A model generated the notes under the pieces. The model saw only the letters and a program-made list of their open reading frames with translations. It had not been told where the DNA came from and ran no database searches. From Cristatella mucedo (Eukaryota; Bryozoa; Phylactolaemata; Cristatellidae): a DNA stretch of 25,000 nt. The position numbers and the translations under genes were made by a program. This document shows, one piece after another, positions 8,512 through 21,600 of the stretch. The DNA lies in contig WPIO01000033.1 of assembly GCA_009760855.2 (NCBI GenBank), forward strand, positions 1 to 25,000, given 5' to 3'. How positions within the stretch are numbered: position 1 is the stretch's first letter; every line of letters starts with the position of its first letter.

Positions 8512-8594
8512 TCATACGGAGTTTCTTGCAACTGAGTCTTTGATCCAGTCAAGGTAGTTGAAAACCGTGGTGTACACGCCCGGAGCTTGGCCTA
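8512..8594 (-). CDS. Protease exon 10 (terminal, with stop)
   Basis: It encodes [18 protein letters not shown] and seven further residues to a TGA at 8514-8512. PGVYT and the DWI helix are the standard C-terminus of trypsin domains. The acceptor is a TAGTAG tandem. Using the first TAG (exon from 8594) gives the 220-loop its usual five residues between Cys and Pro; using the second (from 8591) gives four. Both keep phase with exon 9. Confidence 0.92.
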
Positions 8595-8803
8595 CTACAA
8601 AAGGCGCAGAAACGAACGTGCGTTAGAAGTCTGGATATGAGCAAACACAGCAGAACATCAAGACTTTTTTTCAGGACAGGCATTGACTAGACTAGACTTT
8701 CGGCGGCGCGTCTACACGAAAAAAGTATGTCTCCGCGCAAAAGAGCGTTTCTGGTGCTAACCAACTTACCGTTCCTACGAGGTCGTGAGCTTGTGGCATG
8801 AAT

Positions 8804-8875
<72 letters not shown>

Positions 8876-11079
8876 ACACAAATAGGGGATTTTACTGAAC
8901 TTTATTTGCAAGCGCACAATGTCGCTTCGCGTCTAGTCAGTTTTATCATCACACTTCGCGAAAGCTCTCACCGCAAAAAGCTCACCTACGGGAGAAATAG
9001 CTCCCTGAAATGTTAGGTCACGTACGCCTATAGTGGGGAACGACCCAAATAGACGGAGGGTCCGAACAACCAGGTAACTTACAGAGGAATCGGCTCCTGC
9101 ACTTAGATCACCCGTGTCTGTATTGGGGTGAAACCCAAATCAACGGAGGGCCAGAATAAGTGGAACCTAAATACTGACCAAAGGACTAGGATTTCGCTTC
9201 CACCCTTTAACAAAGGCGCAAGAAACCAGGACTCTAAATCCTGACCAGAGAACTAGGTGTTCGCTTTCAGCCTTAGCGAAGGCAGGAACACTGAGGGCCG
9301 TTTCGTCTACGAAGAAATACCTCCTCTCATCTGCACCGTACTTACTCTAGTCAACAGCCCCAAAACTCTTCTCTGGAACCGCGAGCGCACAAAATATACA
9401 AACACAAAATGCACGCTATGGGCGCTATACGACCATATTCAGTGACGTCCACCGAATTCTCCTGGTGCTGGCTCTCATGTCTCGTGACCGAGATCGCAGG
9501 AGTAAATGGCGGCCAGCCCCCTCCCTCACTCTAAAAGAAAATGAGTTCCTTGCGATGACGAGGACGAAGAGAAGGTGGCGGTGAAGGCCACCCGAGCGAA
9601 CGTCGCCCTCCTCTTAAATAACTAGCCGGGTCAACGGGGCGAGAGCTTAGCGGTATTGAGCTCGGCATCGCGGCCGTGGCAGTAAAGAATTAGTAGCGAC
9701 ACTCGACCGCCGGTTGAGAAACTCCGTCCAGCTTGAACGCCGAAAAGGTTCTGGAAGATTCTTTTTGGAGTGAGTTATGGCCGAGGTTGACGGGCCAACC
9801 GACACCGATCGGCAGCTCCAACCAATAGGAGACCAATGCTACAGGCCGAAACGATACAGTCGATCCGAGAGCTTCCAGGCACGTGCGCTGTGAGCTCTTC
9901 CCATCTCGTGCTACGCCCCTTTGCTGCTGCTCCCTCTGGCTCACTGCTCGAGGATAAAGGTGCTTTTCCCGTCGAGCAGCTCTTGCGAGCCCTAAAATTG
10001 AGCCAGGCTAGTGGTGTGCTACAAAAACCTTTATTTTGCATCCAGCCAACTGTCTGCACTTTATTATGAGTTACTTCATATCTTCTGTTCTTTCATTGCT
10101 GTCACAAATTCTGCAGCTCATAAGAAGTTATAATGTGGTCGTAGCCACAACGCCATTTCTGAATCATCCCTGTAACAAATGCGCCGAAGGAGAGTAGTGC
10201 TTGAGGCGAGTGAAGAAGTCGGTGGTTTATTTATCTCTATGGCGAAAAAATACATAGCCACTTTAATTTGGTCGACAAAGAGGCTCAACTGTTGCTATAT
10301 TCTAGATTTTAAAATTGAGAGTCTGAATCCTGCGTCCGGTCATGAAGACTCTCATCCGATACTCGATGGGAGGGTCGCAACTTGATTGGTTCTTTGGATT
10401 TATAGTCATTTTCGGCAGGGCACCAATACGAGAGATGCCTTAACAATGCTCCGCCAGGTGCAAGTTTGTGTAACGGGTCAATAAGGCAATATAAGGTAAT
10501 CGATTGCGTAATAAGAAAGGCTTATCTTCTAAATTACGCAGCACAGGCTGCAACCAACAAGTCGCAACTCTCACCTTGCTTGCTCGACCAGTATACAAGC
10601 AGTTGGTGAATTGCCGGCCAAAGGCAGGAGTAAAGCATCAGGAGTACTCACGTTCTATAACGACGCCTTAACCTAAATGTGCATGCAGTCGTTATACACG
10701 TATTGCTTTGTACTCACTCTAGCAAATTTGGCCAGGATGCATTATATGGCCGAAAAAATTAGTTGTACTTTTCAGCAGGTTTGTCTTGAATGAAAGATTA
10801 ATTGCGGGCGAACCGTTCCACAATTATTTATCAGTTATTCCTAAGTTGCAGCTTAAGTCTGAGGCAACGTACTTCAAAACGTCTTATATACTCTGTCAGT
10901 TTATATTTACTTTCGTTCTTTTCTGATAAATTTAGCAGAGATATTGTTGGTATCTCCAAGTGCCTAGAGAAAGATTTAGTTCTAGTGAGCGTGACAGTTG
11001 CCACATAATAATAATAGTAATACACTTGATAAAGCGCCCTCAGAAAACTCAACCTCTTCAACATCACAACCTCTAGCAT

Positions 11080-11168
<89 letters not shown>

Positions 11169-13857
11169 TGCTAGAGGTTGTGATGTAGTAAGTGAGAAAG
11201 AACGTCAACGCATGAGAATGTACCCATTTCCAAGCAGATTAATTACTTACTGCCGCAGCCGATGCCGAAGGAGACGATGCCCTGAAGCTCAAAAGCCCCG
11301 TTCACTTGACACGCCAGAGGTCCACCACTGTCTCCCTGTAAATGGCATTGTAGAACGTTGCAAAATGCATGCTTGGTATCGCAAAAGATGTAGCCAGTAT
11401 CAACTAGGCACGACGGCAAGACGTAGTTTTGTAAATGAACCCCATTCTTCTCAAACAGTTGCATTCTTCCATGCTACTAAAAAATGAATGATTCTAGCAA
11501 ATAATTGACCAAAATCAAAATATTTAAAATTATCATAAATAAATTGGTTGGTATAACAAATACTCAAGAAATCCTGCTCGAATATTCATTCCAAGTTCTT
11601 AGTTAAAATAAGCGTGTGAGTACTCTGTACTCATTTGGCGACGCTCTGCATTGGTTCGCGAGTGTCAGTCAATCAAATCTATATCGAGAATGCTTGATAC
11701 AGGTAGTGGCGATACAAGATATAAAAAAATAGAAGCACCATTTAGCAATAATTTCTTAGCCTGTTAATGGTATTTGCGTTTATTTATGGTTGGTTACATG
11801 ATATTTGAAATATTCATATAGAACTTACAGATTGGCAGCAGAAGAAACATTGGAACTAATTGGAAAGAGGCCTTAAATGCAACCAGTCATTAACGCCATA
11901 TCCGGCAAGCCACTTGGCAAGGGCAACCGTCGTCAACACGATCAAACAGCACAGCTAGCTACTGTCCCGCTGTCTATTCTACGTCCTCAACAGACTCAAA
12001 GCGAGGCCGCGCTGGTTTAGCCCAGTGGATAAGGTGCTCGCCTAAAACCAAGGTCAAGGTGAATGTAAATGACTGCCGAGGTTTTCTTTTGTAGGCGAAG
12101 GAAGGCAAGGTTTTGAGAATAGTTAAAAATGTCACGGATGATAGAACTGGAGCTCGCTCGAGCACTTTTTAACTTGCTGAGCACACCATGACGTCAGCCG
12201 GGTATCGTCAAGTCTTTGAACAGAGTAATATAGTATATTGGATGCTGAGAGGCACCGATCTGGACTGGGCGGAGCATTTTGAATGTTTTACTGGCCGCAC
12301 AAAGAACTTCGTGTTCACGGTCCTTGGACACATAGGTACAGATAGATAGCTGAGGCACAGAGCACAGGTGCAACTTACAGACTGGAGTCAACCGCACGTT
12401 TGTAATTTTCGCTGCAGTGTTTACGTAAAAGGTTCTCATTCTCATTTTTAGCACACTGCAAAAAGCTTTACTTGAGGATTTCGGATTGACAGAAACTACA
12501 GTATACAAATATGATGACTCATTATCAAGCCGCAAGGCGTTGATACCTGGCACGCGTCGTGACCCCCAGTAGACCATCCTGCGCAGAATTGGTTCTTTGT
12601 AACGTTTGGAATCCATCCTCCACTTATGCATTGTCGCTCCGTCATTGTAGGTATTTCAGCTTGCTTGAGCGCATCCGGATATCCGGTGCCTAAAATAACA
12701 GGCGTAGCCGACGAGTTTGGAATCTGATGAAAGCGGCGTAGACCTTTGAATCCATCTCGCAGCCTCAGAAGATGTCTCTACCTTCAGAGCTATACCCTTT
12801 ATCAAGAACTGAGAACCTGAAATGGCCGAATTAGTTAGCCACCTGTATGTCGGAAGTAGTTATACCTTCAAAATACCTCCCCAGCCAGCTTAGAAATTTA
12901 ATTGCCAAGCTGATTGAATGACCAAGATGGCAGCTAAAAAAGTCAATGAAGGCTTCCGTGGGATATCATTATAGTATATAATTTCTTATGCCACAAAGTT
13001 TAAAGCTAACTTTTGTACATTTATTAATGCAATAGGTCGTAATGAATTTATAGATTTAGTTTTTAGGAGAAAGTTAAATTCCACACCGGCTCGGGAGACA
13101 AAACCATATCTAGACGTATAGTAATAATAATTATAATAATGTATATGAAATAGTGCCCTCAGATAACTTAAATCTATTTCCAGGCACTTTAAATTTGCTC
13201 AAAGGAAGCGCAATTGAATGGCTAAAGATAGCATTAAAAATAAACATCAAGATAAATATTTTTAAGGGTGACATACACACGATAAGCATGCAAGTTTGGT
13301 AAGTCGCAGCATGCATGATGTCGGTACGCATAAACAAATAAAGAACGAATTGCAGGGACCCACTAAATGCTGTGATAAATAGATGCGTTTTTAGTTTTGA
13401 TTTAAATGCGAAACAATCAGGAGATATGGGGACGCAAGTCGGGGAGTGAGTTCCAGGCTTTGGGAGTATACGAACTAAAGGCACGGTCTCCAAAAGATTT
13501 GAGATTTGTACGAGGTATGGGTAAACAGTTATATTCCGAAAAGCAGGTGGTAATATGCTTAGCCTAGTGGTGGAATAGATCTAATAGGTAGGCTGGAGAC
13601 GAAGAATGAAGGAAGCTGAAAGCGAGCGACAAAACCTTGAAATCGATGCGTTGCTTGATTGGGAGTCAGTGCAGGTCAGCGAGAAATGGTGTGATGCGGC
13701 AACTGCAACGCTAACGGCAGACAAGCCTAGCTGCAGAGTTTTGCACCAGCTGTAAGTGCCAGAGTGCACAAGCCGGTAGACCAGCAAGCAATGAAAATCT
13801 CATGTGATATATCACATCTTATACAGAGTGTACACATCTTCAATATCTTAACAGCTA

Positions 13858-13892
<35 letters not shown>

Positions 13893-16800
13893 TATATACA
13901 TATATATATATATATATAATGTGTAGCAAATATAAAGCTAATATAAAGAATGGATTAAGAAGATAAATTCACTTCGGCATTAACCCAAGGCCAATGCCAA
14001 ATGACGTATATTGGTTCTACTGAATTTCATGGAATCCAGAAATTTTGAATTAGCATAGTCAGACTAGTCTAATTAAATGGGTAGTTTTAATAGCTTAGTT
14101 TAAGATACATGGTCAATTTTTCAGGGAATAAATGTATTGCCAGAGATTTCAGTTCATTCGCTGATCCACTCTGTCATACCTAACTGAACTGCTGCACCAG
14201 TTTCAGCCTCATAGCACTCAGGCTGTGCATAGACAGTAAAGTATTAGCTATTAAAGTATTAAAGTATTAGTATTAGTCAGTATTAGCTGCTACGTTACTC
14301 CGCTTAAAGGCAGTTGGCGACATAAGCTTTTACTTTAAAGACTATTACTCACTTCCACAATTCTTATGCACCATCCGACTATGGCAATGTTTTCCAGCAG
14401 TCCTGAGCTGCTACTTTCCTGCTGCTCACTACATTGACTGCTCCCCTTACTCAGCTATGCTTCCCACTAAATCATTGTTGTGCAAGATGAAGTCTGTTGG
14501 CTAGCGAAAGAGTATCAAATGCGGCTTGGCCTTTGAGTTCACTGTACACAACTTTCGCGCGTATCACCCCCGTAGTCTTTGTGGCTTTGTGGAGTTACAG
14601 ACGGAGATACAGACATATTTTGGAGATACGAACCTTTAGTATCACCCCAGCCTGTAACATAGCATTGAGATCCTGGCGCAATCTGCAGAGAGGGTAAGCA
14701 AATCGGCTTCAATGTCGCTTCGAAGGAGACCGACGAGTCTAGCTTTAGTAGAGCTATGTCGCTATCGTCGTTGAGTCGACTGTAGGCTGGATGGTCAATT
14801 ATCATTGTCACCTTTCGGCTAAATTCTCCAGGATCCGATTGGTTCTTATTGTGCTTCCCAACGGCCACGCTCCAGTCAGCAGGACCAGTGCCCCTAGGAA
14901 TGAAAGCGGCCCTTTCTGAAGAAACAGTGTAAAGCAATCTAAAGCTCTTACTTTTGACTGAATAAATCCAAGGATATATTTGCAAACGCAAGAAAGCTTG
15001 ACAATCTCCACAAATAGTAACTACAAAGTCTTTCATGCATAACGATGTGCTTACATTTAATGAAGCAGTAAGGCTTTGATAACTGGCAAGCGTCGTGATC
15101 CCAGTGCAATATTCTGCGTCTAATAACACTCCATTACTTAGCAAAATGTTGCTAGTAGCTAAGATTTCAAATGACAAAAAATGTTAATGTACTTGTGAAT
15201 AGTATTTAGACTCCAGAAACTCTCTTTTACCAGGTCCTTCTGTAAGTGAAGGAGGGCTTTTGGATTATCAAATGCTAGCTGGGCTTCGCGCTCTTGAACG
15301 TTGAAGGCCAATCTTTAACTGGCTTCCCTCCGACACTTGCATTAGCGCCCCATTTCAGCATCAAATAGAACCCGATATCGCGACTTACTTTTTCGGACTC
15401 CAGCCTCTGGCTCCAGCTTACGGATTTGGAACGAATTTTCCGCCATATTGCTTCCGCAACACCAACTCAAGGCACGCAGGTCGTTAAGTTTGCCTCAGGC
15501 CCAACCCAAATTCTGTGGAGACCATGTATGCGTTCAGTTCATACGCTTCAACAGCCTAAAATAATTTATCAAGTAACATTAAAGTATCTCCTGACTCAAA
15601 ACACATTTAAACCTACGCTATATAAATCGTCCGTGTGAATATTACCGGATGTACTTTTTAGTGCTGCTATTTCGCATGTCTTCATTGCCAATTGGCTGAC
15701 TGATTTTCTTTCTAGCCAGTGAAGTGCAAAGAGAGAGATTTAGCTGTTAGGGCTATATAGTATTGATCGATTATTTTTAAAATTATCAAAGAGAATACTG
15801 CGATGTTGAATTAGAAAATCTATGGCTAGAGTTAAACATTTTTTAATTATTTGTAGGCCCTTATTATGGCTCTGAATCAGCTTTCAAAAGCTTAGATTGT
15901 TTTACTGTTACAAGCCATCTTCTCCACTGCATGCTGAAAAGTGAGGTATAATTTCAGAGCTCTGGATGGGTCATTCAGTACTGAAACAAGTTATATCAAT
16001 GAATAGCTCCTAATACATGCACAGGGTGTCGCTTCCATAGCTACTGATAGTTAATTGTTAGTAGCATAGCATTCACCGAGATAACATCGTCACGCACAGA
16101 AGTTCAAAGTAATACATTCTGCAGCAGAATTTACGCTGCAGCTGCAAGAAGATGACAGTCTCGTTGACCTCAACAATAGTAAGGATATTTTTAATTGGTA
16201 TCGTAATGTGCAAGAAATCACGATGCTAAACAAGGATGATACATAGGTTCGGCTGGCCGATTAGTTGGCATGAGCTGTGTCTATTGCTTTGCTTGCAGAG
16301 AGTCTGAAGCACCTGTACCGAGACTGAGTCCTGTTGGAGTGCTATAAAAAGGAGCTATTATTACTGCTATTATTTTGAGTTATAAAATTATTTAGTGTTG
16401 TTTTGATGTTTTCTTCACACGGAAACATAGTGCTAAAAGCCAGAAAATAGTTGTAAATGTAAAACTATTCGCAAACCATCAAAATCACCCCTAGTCAAAG
16501 CGACTTCACTGATGAATATCCTCAGCAGCAGCAGCTGGCTGGAGGAGGCTCATGCAGGAGCACCTGCTCCTCTTGTGATCTTCAACTTATTTTCATGGCC
16601 GACCTGCATCGATGCTCAGAGTCAGCAAGCAATTTTCACTGGCCCAAGTTCAGGATCAAGCCCAATACCACGCGGGAATCTTGTAATCGCTTAGGAATAA
16701 CCGAAGCCGAGCTGGCCGAAAACTGAGCTTCTCAAGCCGGTTGCACGCTACAGCCAAACGATACGAAGAATGCCCCTAGCCGAAGCGGCGCGTGTGCGGG

Positions 16801-18337
16801 CGGGCACTGCTTACAGGCACTCACAGCGAGCGGCAGCCAACTGCATTCACCGATCGCCCATCGCAGGCACTCACTTCTCGTTGAAGCAGTGAGCAGCGGT
16901 GACTACCCACTGTGGCGCTATGAGACTGCCGCCGCAGACAAACTCATTGGAGTGCTTGACCATCACTTGCCACGGCCAGCTGCCTCTGTTCGCCTCCGTG
17001 CCGCCGAAGATGCGCAAATTGCCTGCCTTGGGCCGCACGAGGGCCACACCGCAGTCTCCCTGCGCTGCAAAGTACGAAACAACAGGCTTAAGTGCAAATG
17101 GACAACTTTACATTCGCTGGAGCAGGTAATGTACTGCTTTCAGGTGCTGCGATGCTGCTCCGCTCCTCGGCTTACTGCAGAATAGCTCGTCCTCTCCGCC
17201 TGGACACTCCCGAATGCCATTACAGCGCGAGCTCCTTGGTGCACACGAACCGTCGTTGCAGACGAAGTCGCTGGGCTGACATATCACTGTGATTCCATGC
17301 AGATAAACGGATAAACGGAGTTCAGTCTCGAAGAGAGCAGAAAGCTGCGGTGCAAGCTATAGATGTCGCATCGTGAACGATAACCGCTTGCCGAAGCATG
17401 CTTGCTTCTTCTCTGATTCAGTTTTTCATACGGACGCTAAAGCTGCGAAAATTCGCCTCACTTTCGCGTAACTCCAAAATAAATAAGAAGACCAATTGCT
17501 CGCTATGAAAGAATTTCCTATAGTGCATGGCGCACCGCCTTCGACTGAAAAGTACTCCCAGGGTAAGGATAAGCATGGCGTACAACAATGTTTTTTCGGG
17601 AAAAAACAAACCAATGTTTCTGTAAATTATTTCGGGCGAACACACGTTGCAATGCCAAGTATGGGCACTATTAGGCCGACCAGGAAATTAGTCTTTGAGT
17701 AAACAGGCAAGACTCAGCTGCAAAGCCTGGCCAGCAAGCGGGTGCCAGGCTTCGAGGAAAACATCCTGTCTGCTCTTAAGCATGTAAAGAGACTAATGAG
17801 TGAGTAATTTATCTTACATCACAACCAAATAAATTTTGTTGTTATTTTCATAGCTCAGCGGCATGCAGAACATGGCCAGCTGCGACCAGCGGTATTCGAC
17901 TGAAGCTAAATGGATAACTTGCATTGCCATTTGCTCTGGCCTAAGGGATCAGGGGACTGCAGTACATATGGAGTAGTCTGTCTCCTGTTACATTTTCTGT
18001 CGTAAAAGTTGTGCACACATATATTAATGGCTGGAAGTTACTGCTTTAGTTTATAAGTTCTCCAAATCAGTCCTGGGGTGACTGCAACCCTCTGGGTATT
18101 GGATGTCCGTTGATGTTTGTACACGCATTGCACTGAGGCGAAACATTTAATCACACAATTTGTAAACATTCGACGACCAGTTGAAATGTAAGAAGCAAGC
18201 TTGTTCATGAGCGCACGTTTCATATTAAGAAAGAGCACGTCAAGCTCTTAGGCGCATAAGTAGAATGGTTAGTGAGTCGACATTAACTCGGGACTGTATA
18301 CAATATTTAAGCAGTACAGGCTACTGCTGAAGTCTGC

Positions 18338-18409
<72 letters not shown>

Positions 18410-18410
18410 A

Positions 18411-18467
<57 letters not shown>

Positions 18468-18602
18468 CATATATTTTCTGCTGTTTGTAAGGACGCGACC
18501 AAGTAAAGCTTTCAGCTGTAACCGAAAGGACATTGAGTTTTCGAGAGTGAATTTATCAGCACTTGAACTTCTACCGCAGCAGCAGCAGAAGTAGCCGAAG
18601 CA

Positions 18603-18634
<32 letters not shown>

Positions 18635-21600
18635 TACTGCTAAACAGGCTTATGCTTCGTATCCCCGCGTAAGCACCTTCGTATCCCCGCGTAATCACCT
18701 TCGTATCTCCAATGCAGGTTTGTCTGCAATCGCACTAAGCTAATATCATAACAGTTCAGTTACGAAGCCTCTCGATGGCTAAGGCAATGTGAATTAAATG
18801 TCAATTTACCTGGCGGCTCAGCGGCGGAGAATACCGCTTTAAATCCAGCAGAGGTGAAGGTCTCGTCAGAAATAAAGACAACATGCATGTATGCTCCCGT
18901 CGAGTAAACAGTGGCGGGACGGCGCGAGCCGCACGCTCTTGCTAGCACTGGGCTTGATGAATTGGCGCCGTCGTAAATCAGGACGTAGTCATAGTAGCAA
19001 TCCATTGAAGACTCGAGTTGAAAGTCAACGAATTGCAGGCTAACGACCTAAACGATTGGGAAGAGTTTCCAGTGCAGCCGCGTTTACAGAAAATTTAGCT
19101 TACGGCCATCTGCCGGCAACATCATCTACACGCTTGCAAATACATGGTCCTCGTGGATTCAAGGGTAATAGACGGCCTTATGAATACCGACGAGTCGTGC
19201 TTTACAATTTGGATACAAGAGCGGCGTAGTTTGAGGGTGTCGTGGATGATAGGACGTGGGTGGTGACCTTTGAAGTGTGAACGAGCTGAATGCTTTGAAA
19301 ATCGATGGCAGCCCCGCGTACTGATAATTTGATGAAATTTCCTAAAAAGTTGTTGGCAATAAACGTACTTCAAGAATTTTAATAGAAATCGGCAAGCCAC
19401 AAAAGCTACTCCTATTTTTTCTGTTAATTAGCTCGCCGGTATGAGCCAATGAGCTTTGTTCAAAAGGAAGGTTACGGTAGTGTCGCATAAGTGAGCTACC
19501 GCTAACGGCCAAGCAAACACGGTGGGGCACGGAAGGACCGGGCATAGAATGGCGATCGAAGCGGCAGCTGAACTTCGGGCCAAGTCAGACGCCAGATAAG
19601 CTTAATTCAGCTAGCGTAGCACGCGTCACATTCACACGCTCCGTTTCCAACGTTACACGAATCGTCACGTCAAATTGGCAGAACGCAGGATATGTGATCC
19701 TGTTATCCTAGCAATTCCATCAAGTTTGTATATGTACTAATAATTAAGCAACCGTAAGTCTGGACGATTGCGAAAAGCCGAAGGTCTGACTTGATAATAC
19801 TTCAGCATAGACTACTGATAGCAGACTCAAGTCTTTCAAAAATATTCGCACCAGTTTAATTCGGTTTAGCACAGTATTGATAGTTATTGCATCCCATTCT
19901 AAGCGCTTGCCTTATTAGAGCTCTTACGTTGAAAAAAAATAACGCTTTCTTCGAAAATTATGAGCTTACTAGTTGATATATAAATAAAAAGTGATACAAA
20001 TCTCAGCGTCAGCATGCACAAGCACATACAGGACAAACTGAACGCTCCGCGCCAAATTCTGTGAGAAGCAGGTACGTGTTTACCGTTATTTTAACGTCGT
20101 CAATTTAGGGATATCGTGACATCAGTTAGGCTTGAGGGAATATCTTGAAGACAGTCAGAAGTAAGTTCCAGAGTTTAGGAGCATCTGAACTAAAGGCACG
20201 GTCTCAAAATGATTTAAAGCTCCTTTCCCGCCAAGCGACTGGAGTCAGACGAGTGGTGATACGATAAAATGGCTGCTTGAGGGCGTAGCTCTGATAGGGA
20301 GGCTGGAGTAAGACAACGACCGGACTTAAAAGTGAGCGACACAATCTTAAAGCGGATAAGTTGCTTGATGGAGGCCAGTGCGGGTCTGCCAGAAGGGCTG
20401 TAATGTGGCAGCTGCAGAGTTGAGTCATGACGAGCGTGACTGCAGAGTTTTGCACCAACTGCCAGCCCATTATCGCACATACTCCAAGACCTGAAAGCAG
20501 GTATTTATAGTCAAGACAAAATATCATAATGTATGTGCCAAAGTGGGTGCGATGCTAATGTTTAAGCTGGTGAAAAATTTTATGTTAAGTAGCTGAAAGT
20601 AAGTAGACTTTATTGATAAGCCCGTTCATCTAACGATACCATAGTTTTCGCTTAGATGGCCTCGGAGACAAGGAAAATCCTTTGAAGTTCTTGATTCCTA
20701 AAAATTGATCGGACTTTTATGAGATCATAATCATACTAAGTTTTAACGATCCCATCGAGCTCTATTCCAAGCATTACGCCCTTAAAAAGTTTTATGTTTT
20801 AAGTTAACCATAATATAGATTTCGCCTGATCTGCTGCAATTGTCGCCTTTTAAGTAAAACACGTTGATAGACAGAGCAAGCATATTCTTCAGTTTGAATA
20901 TTTTTATTACCTTGCGACATAAAAGTTTTAGAATAATTGAAATGCCCAAAATATTATTTCGATTATGGATTAGCATTTTGTTTATAGACCACTTTGACCT
21001 TAGCCTTTAGGCCGAGAAACGATTACATAAAGCAGTCACCTGAGGTCCGAATAGGACACTATGTGGATTACCAAATCGCAGTTTGAACGCCCTGCTATCA
21101 CCAATACCTTGCCGAATAAGGAGTTGAACTTATGAGGGATGCCTGGGCGACAACGTTTGAAAAGAAAAGACCTTAGCATTTATAATTTGCGGCTACTACA
21201 TGAGAGTGAGGTACCAGCGATTTACGAAAAGTTCCGCTTAAGTGTCACGTGAAGTGCGAGCAAGTCACGGCTGCTAAGAATCTTCGCCTCTTCAGCTGCT
21301 GCTGGTGTGGCTCAATTGAATGCTTGCATCTATGCAGTAAAGGCGTCTGCAATAAAAAAATGTAATTTAGTCGAACAAACGCAGTTTATTCGTTAGCCCC
21401 TCATGATTACTGCTGTGCGAAACGCAATTAAAATGGGACAAGCGCACCAGCTTACCCTGTGCATATCACCCATAACCATGTTATTCATGTTGTTTATCAA
21501 GAATGATATCACTCACCATTCAATTGCATTTCCCTTAGCAGCAAATGTAAAGCGTCTAGAAAGAGATTGAGTTCTCTGAGGGCGCTTTATCAACTGCATT

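Noticed and set aside
8684-8939. Short inverted repeat TGACTAGAC / GTCTAGTCA around the AG microsatellite
   Set aside because: Nine bases over 250 bp is likely by chance, and no target duplication is seen.
9690-10069. Three overlapping open frames of 77 to 94 codons on both strands
   Set aside because: They lie in a GC-richer block where long frames arise by chance, have no domain motif and sit inside intron 9.
11243-11464. Residues before GDSGG in this open frame as part of the protease
   Set aside because: They do not match the loop before the catalytic serine, and a TTTACAG acceptor lies exactly before GDSGG. Exon 8 supplies the correct preceding sequence.
12194-12631. A 145-codon minus-strand open frame
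   Set aside because: It runs across exon 8 in the wrong frame; the protease sequence is in another frame and ends at a donor at 12547.
14894-14915. A stronger-looking acceptor (TTCTTCAG) for exon 7
   Set aside because: It would leave the junction with exon 6 out of phase; the TTCCTAG acceptor is in phase and gives a normal loop.
14539-15177. A 212-codon minus-strand open frame that looks like one large protease exon
   Set aside because: Only 14893-14634 is exon. The upstream part is intron plus the relic exon copy, and the downstream part follows a donor; phase agreement with exons 6 and 8 fixes the limits.
16512-16694. A 60-codon plus-strand open frame starting with a serine run
   Set aside because: It has no recognisable motif, is intronic and is opposite in strand to the gene.
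17852-17901. tRNA-like A box (TAGCTCAGCGG) with a B-box-like GGTATTCGACT
   Set aside because: The spacing fits, but the B box has an extra base and no stems form; too weak to call.
18269-18698. Open frames rich in Tyr-Ile or Cys
   Set aside because: They are translations of TA and CAG microsatellites. The same applies to the Tyr-Ile frame near 10831-11208 and the Ser-Leu frame near 8687-8917.
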